This document shows positions 41,642 to 52,016 of a DNA stretch of 56,362 bases, in pieces. The stretch is from contig NZ_JADEUG010000023.1 in NCBI RefSeq assembly GCF_015163665.1, positions 1 through 56,362 of the forward strand. The letters run 5' to 3'. Under the pieces are notes generated by a model, which was not told where the DNA came from, ran no database searches, and worked only from the letters and a program-made list of their open reading frames with translations. Source of the DNA: Xenorhabdus sp. BG5 (lineage in GTDB: Bacteria > Pseudomonadota > Gammaproteobacteria > Enterobacterales > Enterobacteriaceae). Numbering within the stretch: position 1 is the stretch's first letter; the number at the start of each line of letters is the position of its first letter. The translations under genes and the position numbers were made by a program.

Positions 41642-42757
41642 ATGTTACGTAAAACAGGCTTTTTCTTTGATGAACTCTGTTTCTGGCATAATTCTGGATT
41701 ATCATACGTTATGACATTTCCTGTTGGCGGATGGGTACAACCTCCCAACGGTGCAGGACATGCAGAATCACCGGAAACAAAACGCAGAATGAAAAACTTA
41801 ATGTATGTTTCGGGTTTAAGTCATTCATTGCAACTGCGTGGTGCTGAATCTCTTGATGATACAACGCTGAGACTGGTCCATACCGAAGAGTATTTACAGC
41901 ACTTTAAGTCCGTGAGTGATAATGGCGGAGGAACATTAGGCTCAGAAGCGCCAATAGGACAAGGTAGCTATGAAATAGCCAAACTATCCGCCGGACTCAC
42001 TTATGCCGCAGTAAAAGCAGTGTTACAAGGCGAGTTGGATAATGCCTACAGCCTTTCCCGTCCCCCCGGACACCACAGCCTGCCAGATCAAGCAATGGGA
42101 TTCTGTTTCCTTGCCAATATTGCCCTCGCCATTGAGCACGCAAAAGAGCAGCTTGGAGTTGGCCGAGTCGCAGTCATTGACTGGGATGTTCACCACGGCA
42201 ATGGAACCCAACATATCTTCTGGGAACGTGATGATGTTTTGACTATTTCTCTGCATCAAGATGGCTGCTATCCCGAAGGCTATAGTGGCGAGGAAGATAT
42301 CGGAGCCGGCAAAGGAGAAGGTTTCAATATCAATATCCCATTAATGGCGGGAGCTGGGCACAATAGTTATCTTTATGCTATGGATCACATTGTGCTCCCG
42401 GCATTACGACGTTACCAACCAGAGTTGATCATCATTGCCTGCGGCTATGATGCTAATGCGTTTGATCCTCTGGCACGAATGCAATTGCACAGTGACAGTT
42501 TCCGTGAAATGACTCGCAGGGTACAGCAAGCAGCTGATGAACTGTGTCATGGCAAGTTAGTCATCGTTCACGAAGGGGGATATTCTGAAGCTTATGTGCC
42601 TTTCTGTGGGTTGGCTGTCATGGAGGAATTAAGCGGTGTGCGCACTAAAGTCAATGATCCGGCACTGAACATGATCCAAGCGCAGCAACCGAAAGAACGA
42701 TTTGAAGCATGTCAGCGACAAGCCATTGACGAACTAAAACTGAAATTCGATTTGTAA
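41642..42757 (+). CDS. Class II histone deacetylase-like metalloamidohydrolase
   Basis: A 371-residue protein of the arginase/deacetylase superfamily, related to bacterial acetylpolyamine amidohydrolases and HDAC-like amidohydrolases. The active site looks complete when numbered from MLRKTG: H144 and H145 (RPPGHHS), zinc ligands D182 and H184 (DWDVHHGNGTQ), D270 (CGYDANAFDPLARM) and Y314 (HEGGYSEAYV). Substrate is unknown; acetylated polyamines, acetyl-lysine or a small-molecule amide are possible. I choose ATG 41642 because GAGG precedes it by 7 bases; the TTG at 41609 would add 11 residues without support. It occupies the place of ppiC between rep and ilvC in E. coli and is transcribed alone. 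Confidence 0.88.
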   Translation: MLRKTGFFFDELCFWHNSGLSYVMTFPVGGWVQPPNGAGHAESPETKRRMKNLMYVSGLSHSLQLRGAESLDDTTLRLVHTEEYLQHFKSVSDNGGGTLGSEAPIGQGSYEIAKLSAGLTYAAVKAVLQGELDNAYSLSRPPGHHSLPDQAMGFCFLANIALAIEHAKEQLGVGRVAVIDWDVHHGNGTQHIFWERDDVLTISLHQDGCYPEGYSGEEDIGAGKGEGFNINIPLMAGAGHNSYLYAMDHIVLPALRRYQPELIIIACGYDANAFDPLARMQLHSDSFREMTRRVQQAADELCHGKLVIVHEGGYSEAYVPFCGLAVMEELSGVRTKVNDPALNMIQAQQPKERFEACQRQAIDELKLKFDL

Positions 42758-42770
42758 GAATGAAAGATCT

Positions 42771-42800
42771 GCCTGCCCGATAAAGTCACTTCGGGCAGGA
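42771..42800. terminator. Hairpin between convergent HDAC-like gene and ilvC
   Basis: CCTGCCCGA (42772-42780) and TCGGGCAGG (42791-42799) form a perfect 9-bp stem with a 10-base loop between two convergent genes, so it probably serves both. Confidence 0.65.
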
Positions 42801-42811
42801 TAAATATCCTA

Positions 42812-44290
42812 TCAGCCACCGACTGCAATGCGTTTCATATCCGTCATATAGCCACGCAAAATACGGCCGATAACTTCAATCGGATGGTGCCGGATCGCCT
42901 CATTCACATCACGCAATTGCGCATTATCAATGCTACGATCTGCAACTGCTTTTCCTAAATCCCCTGCTTGCAGGGTTGCCATGAATTTCTCTTTCAGCAA
43001 CGGAACAGCGACGTATGAGAACAGATAGTTACCATATTCCGCAGTATCAGAAATTACCACGTTCATTTCATACAGACGCTTGCGAGCAATGGTATTCGCA
43101 ATCAATGGCAGTTCATGCAAAGATTCATAATAAGCAGACTCTTCGATGATGCCAGTATCTACCATCGTTTCGAATGCCAGTTCTACCCCGGCTTTAACCA
43201 TGGCAATCATCAGGACGCTATGATCAAAGTATTCCTGCTCACCGATATGCCCTGTATAGTCTGGGTAATTTTCGAATGACGTCTTACCCGTTTCCTCACG
43301 CCAAGCCAGCAAGTTTTTATCCCCATTTGCCCAGTCTGTCATCATTGTGGAGGAGAATTCACCAGAAATGATGTCATCCATATGTTTCTGGAACAGCGGA
43401 GTCAAAATAGTTTTCAGTTGCTCAGACAAAGCATAGGCACGCAATTTCGCTGGATTGGAAAGACGATCCATCATCAATGTAATGCCACCCTGTTTCAGCG
43501 CTTCTGTGATAGTTTCCCAACCAAATTGAATTAATTTTCCGGCATAACCGGGATCAACACCATCAGTAACCAGTTGGTCATAACACAGCAAAGAACCCGC
43601 CTGTAACATACCACACAGAATGGTTTGTTCTCCCATCAAGTCAGATTTAACTTCTGCTACAAAGGAAGATTCCAGTACGCCAGCGCGGTGCCCTCCTGTT
43701 GCGGCGGCCCACGCTTTCGCTATCGCCATCCCTTCGCCTTTTGCATCATTTTCTGGATGTACAGCAATCAGAGTGGGTACACCGAATCCACGCTTATACT
43801 CTTCACGCACTTCCGTACCCGGACATTTAGGGGCAACCATCACAACAGTAATATCTTTGCGTATTTGCTCACCCACTTCGACGATGTTGAAACCGTGGGA
43901 ATAGCCCAGCGCTGCTCCTTCTTTCATCAAAGGTTGCACTGCCTGAACCACCGCGGAATGCTGTTTGTCTGGCGTCAGGTTGATAACCAAATCAGCCTGT
44001 GGAACTAACTCTTCATAAGTGCCAACTTTGAAACCATTTTCGGTTGCTTTACGCCATGATGGTCGCTTTTCATCAATCGCTTCTTTACGCAAGGCATAGG
44101 CGATATCTAAACCAGAATCACGCATATTGAGGCCCTGGTTTAGCCCTTGCGCACCACAACCGATGATCACCACTTTCTTGCCTTTCAAATACCCTGCTTC
44201 GTCAGCAAATTCTTCCCGCGCCATAAACCGACATTTGCCTAACTGCGCCAATTGTTGGCGTAAGTTCAACGTATCAAAATAATTAGCCAT
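42812..44290 (-). CDS. ilvC: Ketol-acid reductoisomerase (long form)
   Basis: A 492-residue class II (long) NADP-dependent enzyme with duplicated C-terminal domain, as in E. coli (491). It converts acetolactate and acetohydroxybutyrate to dihydroxy acids in valine and isoleucine synthesis. The Rossmann motif [17 protein letters not shown] is near residue 45. ATG 44290 ([14 protein letters not shown]) equals the E. coli start; the frame continues 21 residues upstream without homology. It is divergent from ilvY, its activator. Confidence 0.97.
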   Translation of the reverse strand: MANYFDTLNLRQQLAQLGKCRFMAREEFADEAGYLKGKKVVIIGCGAQGLNQGLNMRDSGLDIAYALRKEAIDEKRPSWRKATENGFKVGTYEELVPQADLVINLTPDKQHSAVVQAVQPLMKEGAALGYSHGFNIVEVGEQIRKDITVVMVAPKCPGTEVREEYKRGFGVPTLIAVHPENDAKGEGMAIAKAWAAATGGHRAGVLESSFVAEVKSDLMGEQTILCGMLQAGSLLCYDQLVTDGVDPGYAGKLIQFGWETITEALKQGGITLMMDRLSNPAKLRAYALSEQLKTILTPLFQKHMDDIISGEFSSTMMTDWANGDKNLLAWREETGKTSFENYPDYTGHIGEQEYFDHSVLMIAMVKAGVELAFETMVDTGIIEESAYYESLHELPLIANTIARKRLYEMNVVISDTAEYGNYLFSYVAVPLLKEKFMATLQAGDLGKAVADRSIDNAQLRDVNEAIRHHPIEVIGRILRGYMTDMKRIAVGG

Positions 44291-44388
44291 GGTGACTCCG
44301 ATATAATAATTAGGTGTGAGGTCGTTTGCATAGAAACAATATATGACATGCAAGCCATTGCTGAAATTGATATATTAACAAGACTGCA

Positions 44389-44403
44389 TTGCAGTTTGTG
44401 CAA
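44389..44403. promoter_or_regulatory. Candidate IlvY operator
   Basis: TTGCAGTTTGTGCAA is a perfect 5-5-5 inverted repeat (TTGCA/TGCAA) of the LysR-type T-N11-A form. It is located between ilvY and ilvC, where IlvY binds tandem operators in E. coli and activates ilvC in response to acetolactate. A weaker half-site (ATTGCTGAAATTGAT) lies toward ilvC near 44358-44372. Confidence 0.6.
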
Positions 44404-44450
44404 CAAACTTTTTCACGGCAAACAGCCTCTGAATAAAGGGCCTACAAACG

Positions 44451-45332
44451 ATGGATCTACGTGATTTAAAACTGTTTTTACACCTTGCGGAAAGTTGTCA
44501 TTTTGGCCGCTCAGCCAAGGCCATGCACGTCAGCCCATCCACACTTTCACGTCAGATCCAGCGCCTTGAAGAGTTATTGGGGCATCCGCTTTTTCTGCGG
44601 GATAACCGAACAGTAAAATTGACCACTGCCGGTGAACAACTCAAACAATTTGCCCAGCAAACTCTCCTGCAATATAAACAACTACAGCATTCATTAAACC
44701 ACCAAAGCCCATCACTAACGGGAGAGTTACGCCTGTTCTGTTCAGTCACGGCTGCGTATAGCCATCTTCCACAAGTATTGGATAAATTTCGGGCAGAACA
44801 TCCCTTAGTGGAAATTAAACTGACAACAGGAGATGCTGCTGATGCCGTTGATAAAGTTCAATCTGATGCTGTGGATTTGGGGATTGCAGGCAAGCCAGAG
44901 AAACTGCCTGATAATGTCGGCTTTACTAAAATAGGCGAAGTACCACTGGTACTGATTGCCCCTTCTCTGCCTTGTGTCGTGAGAAATCTCGCTATACAAG
45001 AACATCCCGACTGGAATAGCATCCCTTTTATCCTGCCTGAGCATGGGCCTTCCCGCAAGCGCATTGAACTGTGGTTTCGGCGACATAATATCCTGCACCC
45101 CGTCATTTACGCGACAGTTTCCGGCCATGAAGCGATTGTGTCTATGGTAGCACTAGGTTGCGGGATTGCACTGATCCCTACGGTTGTTGTCGAAAATAGC
45201 CCTGAACCTGTGCGTAGCCGTATTTCACAGCTGGAAAATATCGCACTGGTCGAGCCGTTTGAATTGGGTGTCTGTGCGTTGAGTAAACGCTTAAACGAAC
45301 CGGTGATTAAGGCATTTTGGGAACTATTGTAG
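44451..45332 (+). CDS. ilvY: LysR-family regulator IlvY
   Basis: A 293-residue LysR-type transcription activator. The winged helix-turn-helix covers about residues 1-60 (HFGRSAKAMHVSPSTLSRQIQRLE), followed by the linker helix and two-lobed effector domain. The position next to and divergent from ilvC identifies it as IlvY. It senses the IlvC substrates. It begins with ATG at 44451, 160 bp from the ilvC start. Confidence 0.96.
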   Translation: MDLRDLKLFLHLAESCHFGRSAKAMHVSPSTLSRQIQRLEELLGHPLFLRDNRTVKLTTAGEQLKQFAQQTLLQYKQLQHSLNHQSPSLTGELRLFCSVTAAYSHLPQVLDKFRAEHPLVEIKLTTGDAADAVDKVQSDAVDLGIAGKPEKLPDNVGFTKIGEVPLVLIAPSLPCVVRNLAIQEHPDWNSIPFILPEHGPSRKRIELWFRRHNILHPVIYATVSGHEAIVSMVALGCGIALIPTVVVENSPEPVRSRISQLENIALVEPFELGVCALSKRLNEPVIKAFWELL

Positions 45333-45357
45333 TCTAACAATCGTTATTATTTGGCTA

Positions 45358-45463
45358 TATACCAATCCAACTTCAAGTTGCAGCTTGCAAATCAAAGTGA
45401 TTGTTTATATCTCCCCGCTACGCGGGGGAGATATAATACGCATCTTGAAAGGCGGTTGGTATA
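45358..45463. repeat. MITE-like palindromic element, copy B
   Basis: 106 bp bounded by TATACCAATC and a GGTTGGTATA inverted copy. It shares with copy A the arms CAACTTCAAGTTGCA and GCATCTTGAA and the central hairpin CTCCCCGC-TAC-GCGGGG. It lies between the convergent ilvY and ilvA and starts 26 bp after the ilvY stop, so it may serve as a 3' hairpin for either transcript. Confidence 0.78.
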
Positions 45464-45536
45464 TAAAAAATAAAATCAGCAAAATAGCCGCCTTTTAGAA
45501 GATATTTTGCTATTTATTTCTTTAACTGATTGATGA

Positions 45537-47084
45537 CTAAGTTAGAAATAATTTAAATGAAGGATTATCGGTTTCATCATGATATTCATAGCCCAGTACA
45601 TCCAAATGGCGATCAAAACAAACTTCTGGTCCTGAAAGTTCAAAGGCAGCTAATACACGCCCATAATCCGTGCCATGACTGCGGTAATGAAACAGCGTGA
45701 TATTCCAATGCGTCCCTAATGTTTGCAAAAATTTCAGCAAAGCTCCCGGCGATTCAGGAAAGGCAAAACTAAACAATCGCTCCTGCAATGGCTTGGATGG
45801 TCTGCCGCCGATCATATAACGAACATGCAACTTTGCCATTTCATCATCGGTAAAATCAGCGACTTGATATCCCGATGCTTTTAATTCTTCAATGATTTCA
45901 CGACGTTCGGTATTTCCCCGGCTCAATCTGATACCAACAAAAATGCAGGCTTGGTTTGGATCTGTTGCATCCGAATAACGATAGCTAAATTCAGTCACGA
46001 CACGAGTGCCTAATATCTGACAGAACTGTAAAAAACTCCCTTTTTGTTCAGGGATCGTCACCGCCAGCAAGGCTTCGCGTTGCTCTCCAAGCTCGCAACG
46101 TTCTGAAACGTAACGTAATCCATGAAAATTCACGTTAGCCCCAGAAAGAATATGTGCCAGCCGTTCTCCCTGAATCTGGTGTTGCTGGACATATTTCTTC
46201 AAGCCTGCCAGTGCCAGCGCACCGGAAGGTTCTGCAACCGCCCTGACATCTTCAAAGATATCTTTCATGGCAGCACAGATAGCATCGCTGTCTACTGTAA
46301 TGACATCATCGACATATTGCTGGCATAAGCGAAATGTTTCGTCGCCAATACGTTTAACCGCCACGCCTTCCGCGAATAATCCAACTCTTGGCAAATCGAC
46401 CGGATGCCCTGCTTCCAGTGCCGCTTTCAAACAGGCAGAATCTTCGGCTTCCACACCAATAATCTTCATTTCAGGTACAAGCTGTTTGATGAGAACAGCA
46501 ACCCCTGCAATCAATCCGCCACCACCAACCGGAACAAAGATACGATCAAGATGAACATCCTGCTGTAGCAACTCCATTGCCAGTGTCGCCTGACCTGCAA
46601 TCACGACAGGATGGTCAAAAGGCGGAACGAAGGTGTAACCGTGCTCTTTTGCCATCTCAATGGCTTTTGCCTTCGCTTCATCGAAATTCGCACCATGCAA
46701 CAGCACCTCGCCACCAAAACTACGGACTGCATCGACTTTAATATCCGCTGTCGCTATCGGCATGACAATAGTGGCTTTTATGCCAACCTTACTGGCCGAT
46801 AATGCAACACCTTGCGCATGGTTGCCTGCGGAAGCCGTGATCACACCTTTGCTTTTTTGCTCTTCCGTCAAACCCGCAATCATCGCGTACGCACCGCGCA
46901 ATTTGAAACTATGTACCAACTGGCGATCTTCCCGTTTAACCAAAATCGTATTGCCTAAACGCGCAGAGATTTTTTTCATTTCCTGTAAGGGAGTGACTTG
47001 AGCAATATCATAAACTGGCGCACTCAATGCTGCCTTAAGATATTCCGCTCCCTTGGGTTCAGTATTAAGAGGATAAACCGCCAC
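45537..47084 (-). CDS. ilvA: Threonine deaminase, biosynthetic
   Basis: A 515-residue PLP enzyme making 2-oxobutyrate from threonine, feedback-inhibited by isoleucine. The PLP lysine is in VHSFKLRGAYAM and the phosphate loop is VPVGGGGLIAGVA. The C-terminal third has the two ACT-like regulatory subdomains (around AVTIPEQKGSF and FSFAFPESPGALL). I choose GTG 47084 because GGGGAG lies six bases before it and it leaves the two-base gap to the ilvD stop that I recall for E. coli; a TTG at 47090 would sit inside the Shine-Dalgarno region. It is last in the ilvLGMEDA operon. Confidence 0.95.
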   Translation of the reverse strand: MAVYPLNTEPKGAEYLKAALSAPVYDIAQVTPLQEMKKISARLGNTILVKREDRQLVHSFKLRGAYAMIAGLTEEQKSKGVITASAGNHAQGVALSASKVGIKATIVMPIATADIKVDAVRSFGGEVLLHGANFDEAKAKAIEMAKEHGYTFVPPFDHPVVIAGQATLAMELLQQDVHLDRIFVPVGGGGLIAGVAVLIKQLVPEMKIIGVEAEDSACLKAALEAGHPVDLPRVGLFAEGVAVKRIGDETFRLCQQYVDDVITVDSDAICAAMKDIFEDVRAVAEPSGALALAGLKKYVQQHQIQGERLAHILSGANVNFHGLRYVSERCELGEQREALLAVTIPEQKGSFLQFCQILGTRVVTEFSYRYSDATDPNQACIFVGIRLSRGNTERREIIEELKASGYQVADFTDDEMAKLHVRYMIGGRPSKPLQERLFSFAFPESPGALLKFLQTLGTHWNITLFHYRSHGTDYGRVLAAFELSGPEVCFDRHLDVLGYEYHDETDNPSFKLFLT

Positions 47085-47086
47085 AA

Positions 47087-48937
47087 TCAACTCCCCAGTT
47101 TAGTTTTATCACGCACAGCGCCTTTGTCAGCACTGGTCGCCAATGAAGCATAAGCACGTAATGCCAGAGAAACCTGACGTTCACGGGATTTAGGTGTCCA
47201 CGCTTTATCTCCGCGAGATAATTCAGCCTGTGTACGCTCTGCCAGTTCTGTTTCCACCACATCCAACTGAATTTTACGGTTTGGAATATCAATATTGATG
47301 ATATCGCCGTCATAAATCAGGCCAATCAAACCACCATTTGCCGCTTCTGGAGAGACATGACCAATAGACAATCCCGATGTTCCGCCTGAGAAACGTCCAT
47401 CCGTAATCAATGCACAATGTTTTCCCAATCCCATCGATTTCAGATAGGTAGTGGGATAGAGCATCTCTTGCATACCTGGGCCACCTTTCGGCCCTTCATA
47501 GCGAATAACAACCACGTCGCCCGCGACGACTTTTCCACCGAGAATGGCTTCTACTGCCTCCTCCTGGCTCTCGTAAACTTTGGCCGGGCCACGGAAGGTC
47601 AGGATTTCTTTATCAACGCCTGCTGTTTTTACAATGCAGCCATCTTTTGCAATGTTGCCGAACAAAACAGCCAATCCCCCATCCTGACTGTAAGCATGGT
47701 TACGTTCACGAATACAGCCTGTCTCGCGATCTGCATCCAACGACGGCCAACGACAATCTTGTGAGAAAGCTTGTGTGGTACGAATTCCCGCCGGCCCCGC
47801 TGCATACATCCGCTTAACATTTTCATCCTTTGTCAGCATGATGTCGTACTGGGCCAATGTTTGTGGTAAATCCAAACCCAAAACATTTTTCACATTGCGA
47901 TACAAAAGCCCTGCCCGATCAAGCTCACCCAAGATACCAATCACACCGCCAGCACGATGGACGTCTTCCATATGGTATTTCTGGGTGCTCGGAGCAACTT
48001 TACATAAATGTGGCACCTGACGAGACAGACGATCAATATCCGTCATCGTGAAGTCAACTTCAGCTTCCTGCGCTGCGGCCAACAAATGCAGAACAGTGTT
48101 AGTCGAACCACCCATCGCAATATCCAATATCATGGCATTTTCAAATGCTGCTTTGGTCGCAATATTACGAGGGAGAGCGCTATCATCATCTTGCTCATAA
48201 TAGCGTTTAGTCAGTTCAACAATGCGTTTACCGGCATTGATAAACAGAGTCTTACGATCAGCATGAGTAGCGAGCAGTGAGCCATTACCTGGCTGCGAAA
48301 GTCCAAGCGCTTCGGTCAAACAATTCATCGAATTTGCCGTAAACATACCTGAGCAAGAGCCACACGTCGGACAGGCAGAACGTTCGATTTGCTCGCTCTG
48401 TTCATCACTGACATTTGGGTTGGCGCCCTGAATCATGGCATCGACCAAATCCAGTTTGATCAGTTGATCGGATAATCGCGTCTTACCCGCTTCCATTGGA
48501 CCACCAGAAACAAAAATAACCGGAATATTCAAGCGCAAAGATGCCATCAACATACCTGGCGTGATTTTGTCGCAGTTGGAAATACACACCATAGCATCGG
48601 CACAGTGGGCATTGACCATGTATTCCACTGAGTCAGCAATCAACTCCCGCGAAGGTAACGAATAGAGCATTCCACCATGTCCCATTGCAATACCATCATC
48701 AACAGCGATGGTATTGAACTCTTTCGCAACTCCCCCTGATGCCTGAATCTGTTCTGCCACCAGCTTGCCGAGATCACGCAGATGTACATGTCCTGGCACG
48801 AACTGCGTGAATGAGTTAACAACCGCAATGATAGGTTTTCCAAAATCTGCATCTGTCATACCTGTGGCTCGCCATAAGGCACGGGCTCCCGCCATATTGC
48901 GGCCATGAGTCGTCGTGGCTGAACGGTATTTAGGCAT
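47087..48937 (-). CDS. ilvD: Dihydroxy-acid dehydratase
   Basis: A 616-residue iron-sulfur enzyme, the same length as E. coli, forming the 2-keto acids for valine and isoleucine. Cluster cysteines lie in [11 protein letters not shown] and [19 protein letters not shown], with [21 protein letters not shown] near the C-terminus. ATG 48937 ([15 protein letters not shown]) has GGGAGTG before it and equals the E. coli start; five codons upstream are open but not conserved. Confidence 0.98.
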   Translation of the reverse strand: MPKYRSATTTHGRNMAGARALWRATGMTDADFGKPIIAVVNSFTQFVPGHVHLRDLGKLVAEQIQASGGVAKEFNTIAVDDGIAMGHGGMLYSLPSRELIADSVEYMVNAHCADAMVCISNCDKITPGMLMASLRLNIPVIFVSGGPMEAGKTRLSDQLIKLDLVDAMIQGANPNVSDEQSEQIERSACPTCGSCSGMFTANSMNCLTEALGLSQPGNGSLLATHADRKTLFINAGKRIVELTKRYYEQDDDSALPRNIATKAAFENAMILDIAMGGSTNTVLHLLAAAQEAEVDFTMTDIDRLSRQVPHLCKVAPSTQKYHMEDVHRAGGVIGILGELDRAGLLYRNVKNVLGLDLPQTLAQYDIMLTKDENVKRMYAAGPAGIRTTQAFSQDCRWPSLDADRETGCIRERNHAYSQDGGLAVLFGNIAKDGCIVKTAGVDKEILTFRGPAKVYESQEEAVEAILGGKVVAGDVVVIRYEGPKGGPGMQEMLYPTTYLKSMGLGKHCALITDGRFSGGTSGLSIGHVSPEAANGGLIGLIYDGDIINIDIPNRKIQLDVVETELAERTQAELSRGDKAWTPKSRERQVSLALRAYASLATSADKGAVRDKTKLGS

Positions 48938-49022
48938 TGTCTTCACTCCCAAGTCTTATCAATTAACTTCAGCAATCAATACAGGCGGGGAACGGCCGCC
49001 TGTTGGGTTTTATGTTTTTTTA

Positions 49023-49949
49023 TTAAGGATTAATCGGATCCAACCAACCCCATTTATCTTCTGTCGTACCATCAAATAAACCAAAGAACGCACTTTGGAT
49101 TTTTTTAGTGATTGGACCACATTTGCCGATACCCACCTGAATCCCATCTACACTACGAACCGGAGTAACCTCCGCAGCCGTTCCTGTCATGAAGACTTCA
49201 TCCGCTAAATAAAGCGATTCACGAGAAAGTGTCTGTTCACGAACTTCCAGACCAAGATCCTGTGCTAACTTGATGATGGCATCACGGGTGATCCCTGGCA
49301 GGGCAGATGAAGTAAATGGCGGTGTGAATAGAATTCCATCCTTCACTTCAAACAGGTTTTCACCCGCACCTTCTGAAATATAACCATGCACATCCAGTGC
49401 AATACCTTCCTGATAACCATGACGTCGTGCTTCACTTCCCACCAGTAAAGAAGAGAGATAATTACCTCCCGCTTTTGCGCTTGTAGGGATCGTATTTGCT
49501 GCCATGCGATTCCATGAAGAAACCATCGCATCAATGCCCTGATCCAAGGCTTTCTCACCAAGATAAGCGCCCCACGGGAAAGCGGCAATGATAACGTCTG
49601 TTTTATAACCAGCAGGCGGGTTTACTCCCATGCCAACATCACCCACAAATACCAATGGGCGAATGTAAGCACTGACCAATTTATTTTTACGCAACGTTTC
49701 ACGGCAAGCTTCCATCAATTCATCCACACTTTGGCTTACTGGAAAACGGTAAATCTTGGCTGAGTCACGCAAGCGCTGCATATGTTCACGATGACGAAAA
49801 ACAACAGGCCCTTTGTGAGAGTCATAGCAACGAATCCCTTCAAATACCGAAGTACCATAATGTAAGGCATGGGACATAACGTGAACTTTAGCCTCTGCCC
49901 ACGGCACCATTTCCCCATTGAACCAAATATAATCAGCTTGCTTTGTCAT
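49023..49949 (-). CDS. ilvE: Branched-chain amino acid aminotransferase
   Basis: A 308-residue class IV PLP aminotransferase catalysing the last step of valine, isoleucine and leucine synthesis. ADYIWFNGEMVPWAEAKVHV, HALHYGTSVFEGIRCY and the PLP lysine in SAKAGGNYLSSLL are nearly identical to E. coli. It is the fourth gene of the operon, between ilvM and ilvD. Confidence 0.98.
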   Translation of the reverse strand: MTKQADYIWFNGEMVPWAEAKVHVMSHALHYGTSVFEGIRCYDSHKGPVVFRHREHMQRLRDSAKIYRFPVSQSVDELMEACRETLRKNKLVSAYIRPLVFVGDVGMGVNPPAGYKTDVIIAAFPWGAYLGEKALDQGIDAMVSSWNRMAANTIPTSAKAGGNYLSSLLVGSEARRHGYQEGIALDVHGYISEGAGENLFEVKDGILFTPPFTSSALPGITRDAIIKLAQDLGLEVREQTLSRESLYLADEVFMTGTAAEVTPVRSVDGIQVGIGKCGPITKKIQSAFFGLFDGTTEDKWGWLDPINP

Positions 49950-49973
49950 TCTCAGTTTTCCTTCAAGGGCGCA

Positions 49974-50231
49974 TTATGCGCTTATTAATCGTGATTCTTT
50001 ATGTTTGATCTCAACACCTGCAACGTCCACCAATTTCAGCAGTTGGGAAAAAAGTAAATTAACTGGACGTTGGCTAGACACGGTGAGTTCAATATTTACA
50101 TTATCACTATCTGTTATATGATCCATATTCAATGCGCATATCTGAAATCCGCGGTGGCGGGTAACTCTCAAAATTCGTTCCAAAATCTCAGGACAGAACC
50201 GCGCTTTAATAGCAAGTTGATGCTGTATCAT
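49974..50231 (-). CDS. ilvM: Acetolactate synthase II small subunit
   Basis: An 85-residue ACT-domain regulatory subunit required by IlvG for activity. [25 protein letters not shown] is the family N-terminus. It overlaps the ilvG stop by four bases, which should couple production of the two subunits. Confidence 0.95.
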   Translation of the reverse strand: MIQHQLAIKARFCPEILERILRVTRHRGFQICALNMDHITDSDNVNIELTVSSQRPVNLLFSQLLKLVDVAGVEIKHKESRLISA

Positions 50232-51874
50232 AATGATTTCTCCAACATGGTTTCGTTGCTTGCACCCGGTGGAACCAATGGCCAGACATTCTCTAATTCA
50301 TCAATAGACACATGTAATAAATACGCGCCCTCGCTGTTGAACAAAGCATCCAATGCTTCATTCACTTGTGCTTTGTCAGTGACTCTCTGCCCCGGAATAC
50401 CAAACGCCTGCGCCAACGTAAGAAAATCAGGATTATCAGTTAAGATCGTTTCGCTATAACGTTTGTCAAAAAACAACTCTTGCCACTGGCGAACCATGCC
50501 CAATCTTTGGTTATCCAATAAGATCAGTTTTACCGGCAATTGCTTGCGTTTAATCGTGCCCAACTCCTGAACATTCATCATGAAAGAGCCGTCACCAGAT
50601 ATGCAGATAACCATATCTTCAGGACGAGCCATCTGGGCGCCAATCGCCGCCGGAATACCAAATCCCATCGTGCCTAATCCACTTGATGTGATGAAATTTT
50701 CTGGTTGGCTAAAAGTCATGTGCTGAGCCGCCCACATCTGATGCTGCCCAACATCGGTTGTGATAACCGTACTGGACGAAGCACGTTCAGAAACCTGCTT
50801 CAACAGTAACGGAGCATAAATACTTTCGCCCTGATAGTCATAACACCATGTATGTTCGTTTTTTAATTGCTTGATTTCTTGCTGCCAGGCTTGGATAGAT
50901 AAAGGTTGTTGTAAATGAGGCAATAGCGTTTTTAAATCGCCCAGTAATGACACATGAGTCTGACGTAATTTATTGAATTCAACGGGATCAATATCCAAAT
51001 GAATAACGTTGGCATGAGGTGCAAAGGTATTCAGTTTCCCTGTAACACGGTCATCAAAACGCGCGCCAGCAGCAATTAACAAATCACAGGATTGAACAGC
51101 AAGATTAGCCGCTTTAGTACCATGCATCCCTAACATGCCCAAATAACATTCATGTTCAAAATCTGCTGCTCCCAACCCTTTCAATGTGGAAACAACGGGA
51201 ATACCCGTTTCAGAGACAAAATGACGTAATTCAGGAACAGCGCCAGACATGCCAATCCCACCACCCACATACAAAATAGGTTTTCGAGATGAAGCTAACA
51301 ATTGACGGGCTAATTCAATCTCTTGTTTTGGAAGAGAAAACTGGGGAGATGCCGGTATTAAATAGGGGGCAAAATCACCTTGAGCTAACTGAATATCTTT
51401 TGGTAAATCAATCAGAACAGGGCCAGGGCGACCACTCATGGCAATGGAGAAGGCATCGGCCATGATTTGAGGTAATTTTTCCAGCGAATCAACAAGAAAG
51501 CTGTGTTTTGTACAAGAAAGTGACATTCCCAGTATATCGATTTCTTGAAAGGCATCTGTCCCTATAAATTCAGAACTCACCTGTCCAGTAATCGCGACAA
51601 CAGGAACAGAATCCAATAATGCGTCAGCCAATCCCGTGATCAAGTTTGTCGCTCCTGGCCCTGATGTCGCTATGCAAACGCCAGGCTTGCCACTTGCTCT
51701 CGCATAACCAATTGCTGCCATAACGGCGCCTTGTTCATGGCGGCATAAAATGTGCTCAACACCGCCATCATACAGCGCATCATAAAGTGGCATGATAGCT
51801 CCACCTGGATAACCAAAAACTTTTTCAATTCCCTGTTTTCGTAACGCCTCTACAACCGATTGTGCCCCGTTCAT
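50228..51874 (-). CDS. ilvG: Acetolactate synthase II large subunit
   Basis: A 548-residue TPP-dependent enzyme making acetolactate and acetohydroxybutyrate. The catalytic glutamate is in [16 protein letters not shown], and the TPP/Mg motif is [16 protein letters not shown]. Unlike E. coli K-12, where ilvG is frameshifted, this copy is intact, so the valine-insensitive isozyme should be active. GGGGAG precedes ATG 51874. The E. coli mini-gene ilvX was looked for upstream and not found. Confidence 0.97.
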   Translation of the reverse strand: MNGAQSVVEALRKQGIEKVFGYPGGAIMPLYDALYDGGVEHILCRHEQGAVMAAIGYARASGKPGVCIATSGPGATNLITGLADALLDSVPVVAITGQVSSEFIGTDAFQEIDILGMSLSCTKHSFLVDSLEKLPQIMADAFSIAMSGRPGPVLIDLPKDIQLAQGDFAPYLIPASPQFSLPKQEIELARQLLASSRKPILYVGGGIGMSGAVPELRHFVSETGIPVVSTLKGLGAADFEHECYLGMLGMHGTKAANLAVQSCDLLIAAGARFDDRVTGKLNTFAPHANVIHLDIDPVEFNKLRQTHVSLLGDLKTLLPHLQQPLSIQAWQQEIKQLKNEHTWCYDYQGESIYAPLLLKQVSERASSSTVITTDVGQHQMWAAQHMTFSQPENFITSSGLGTMGFGIPAAIGAQMARPEDMVICISGDGSFMMNVQELGTIKRKQLPVKLILLDNQRLGMVRQWQELFFDKRYSETILTDNPDFLTLAQAFGIPGQRVTDKAQVNEALDALFNSEGAYLLHVSIDELENVWPLVPPGASNETMLEKSL

Positions 51875-51957
51875 TGCCGTCTCCCCTGTTATGTTTACCT
51901 TGCCGTTGGCTGTTGTGATGTTTTGTTACTTCTACTTATCGAACCTAGTATCAGGCC

Positions 51958-51991
51958 TAAAAAAAACCCCCGCGCCTTTCGGTGCGGGGGT
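51958..51991 (-). terminator. ilv operon attenuator
   Basis: On the minus strand CCCCCGCACC-GAAA-GGCGCGGGGG (51990-51967) has one G-U pair and is followed by a run of eight T. It lies between ilvL and ilvG and is the leader terminator whose formation depends on ribosome stalling at Leu, Ile and Val codons of ilvL. Confidence 0.9.
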
Positions 51992-52016
51992 TTTTGGAAT
52001 CTGGCTATTCTTCTGT

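Noticed and set aside
51875-51957. ilvX mini-gene between the attenuator and ilvG
   Set aside because: No start codon followed by an open frame of suitable length was found in the 83 bp; the E. coli ilvX peptide has no counterpart here.
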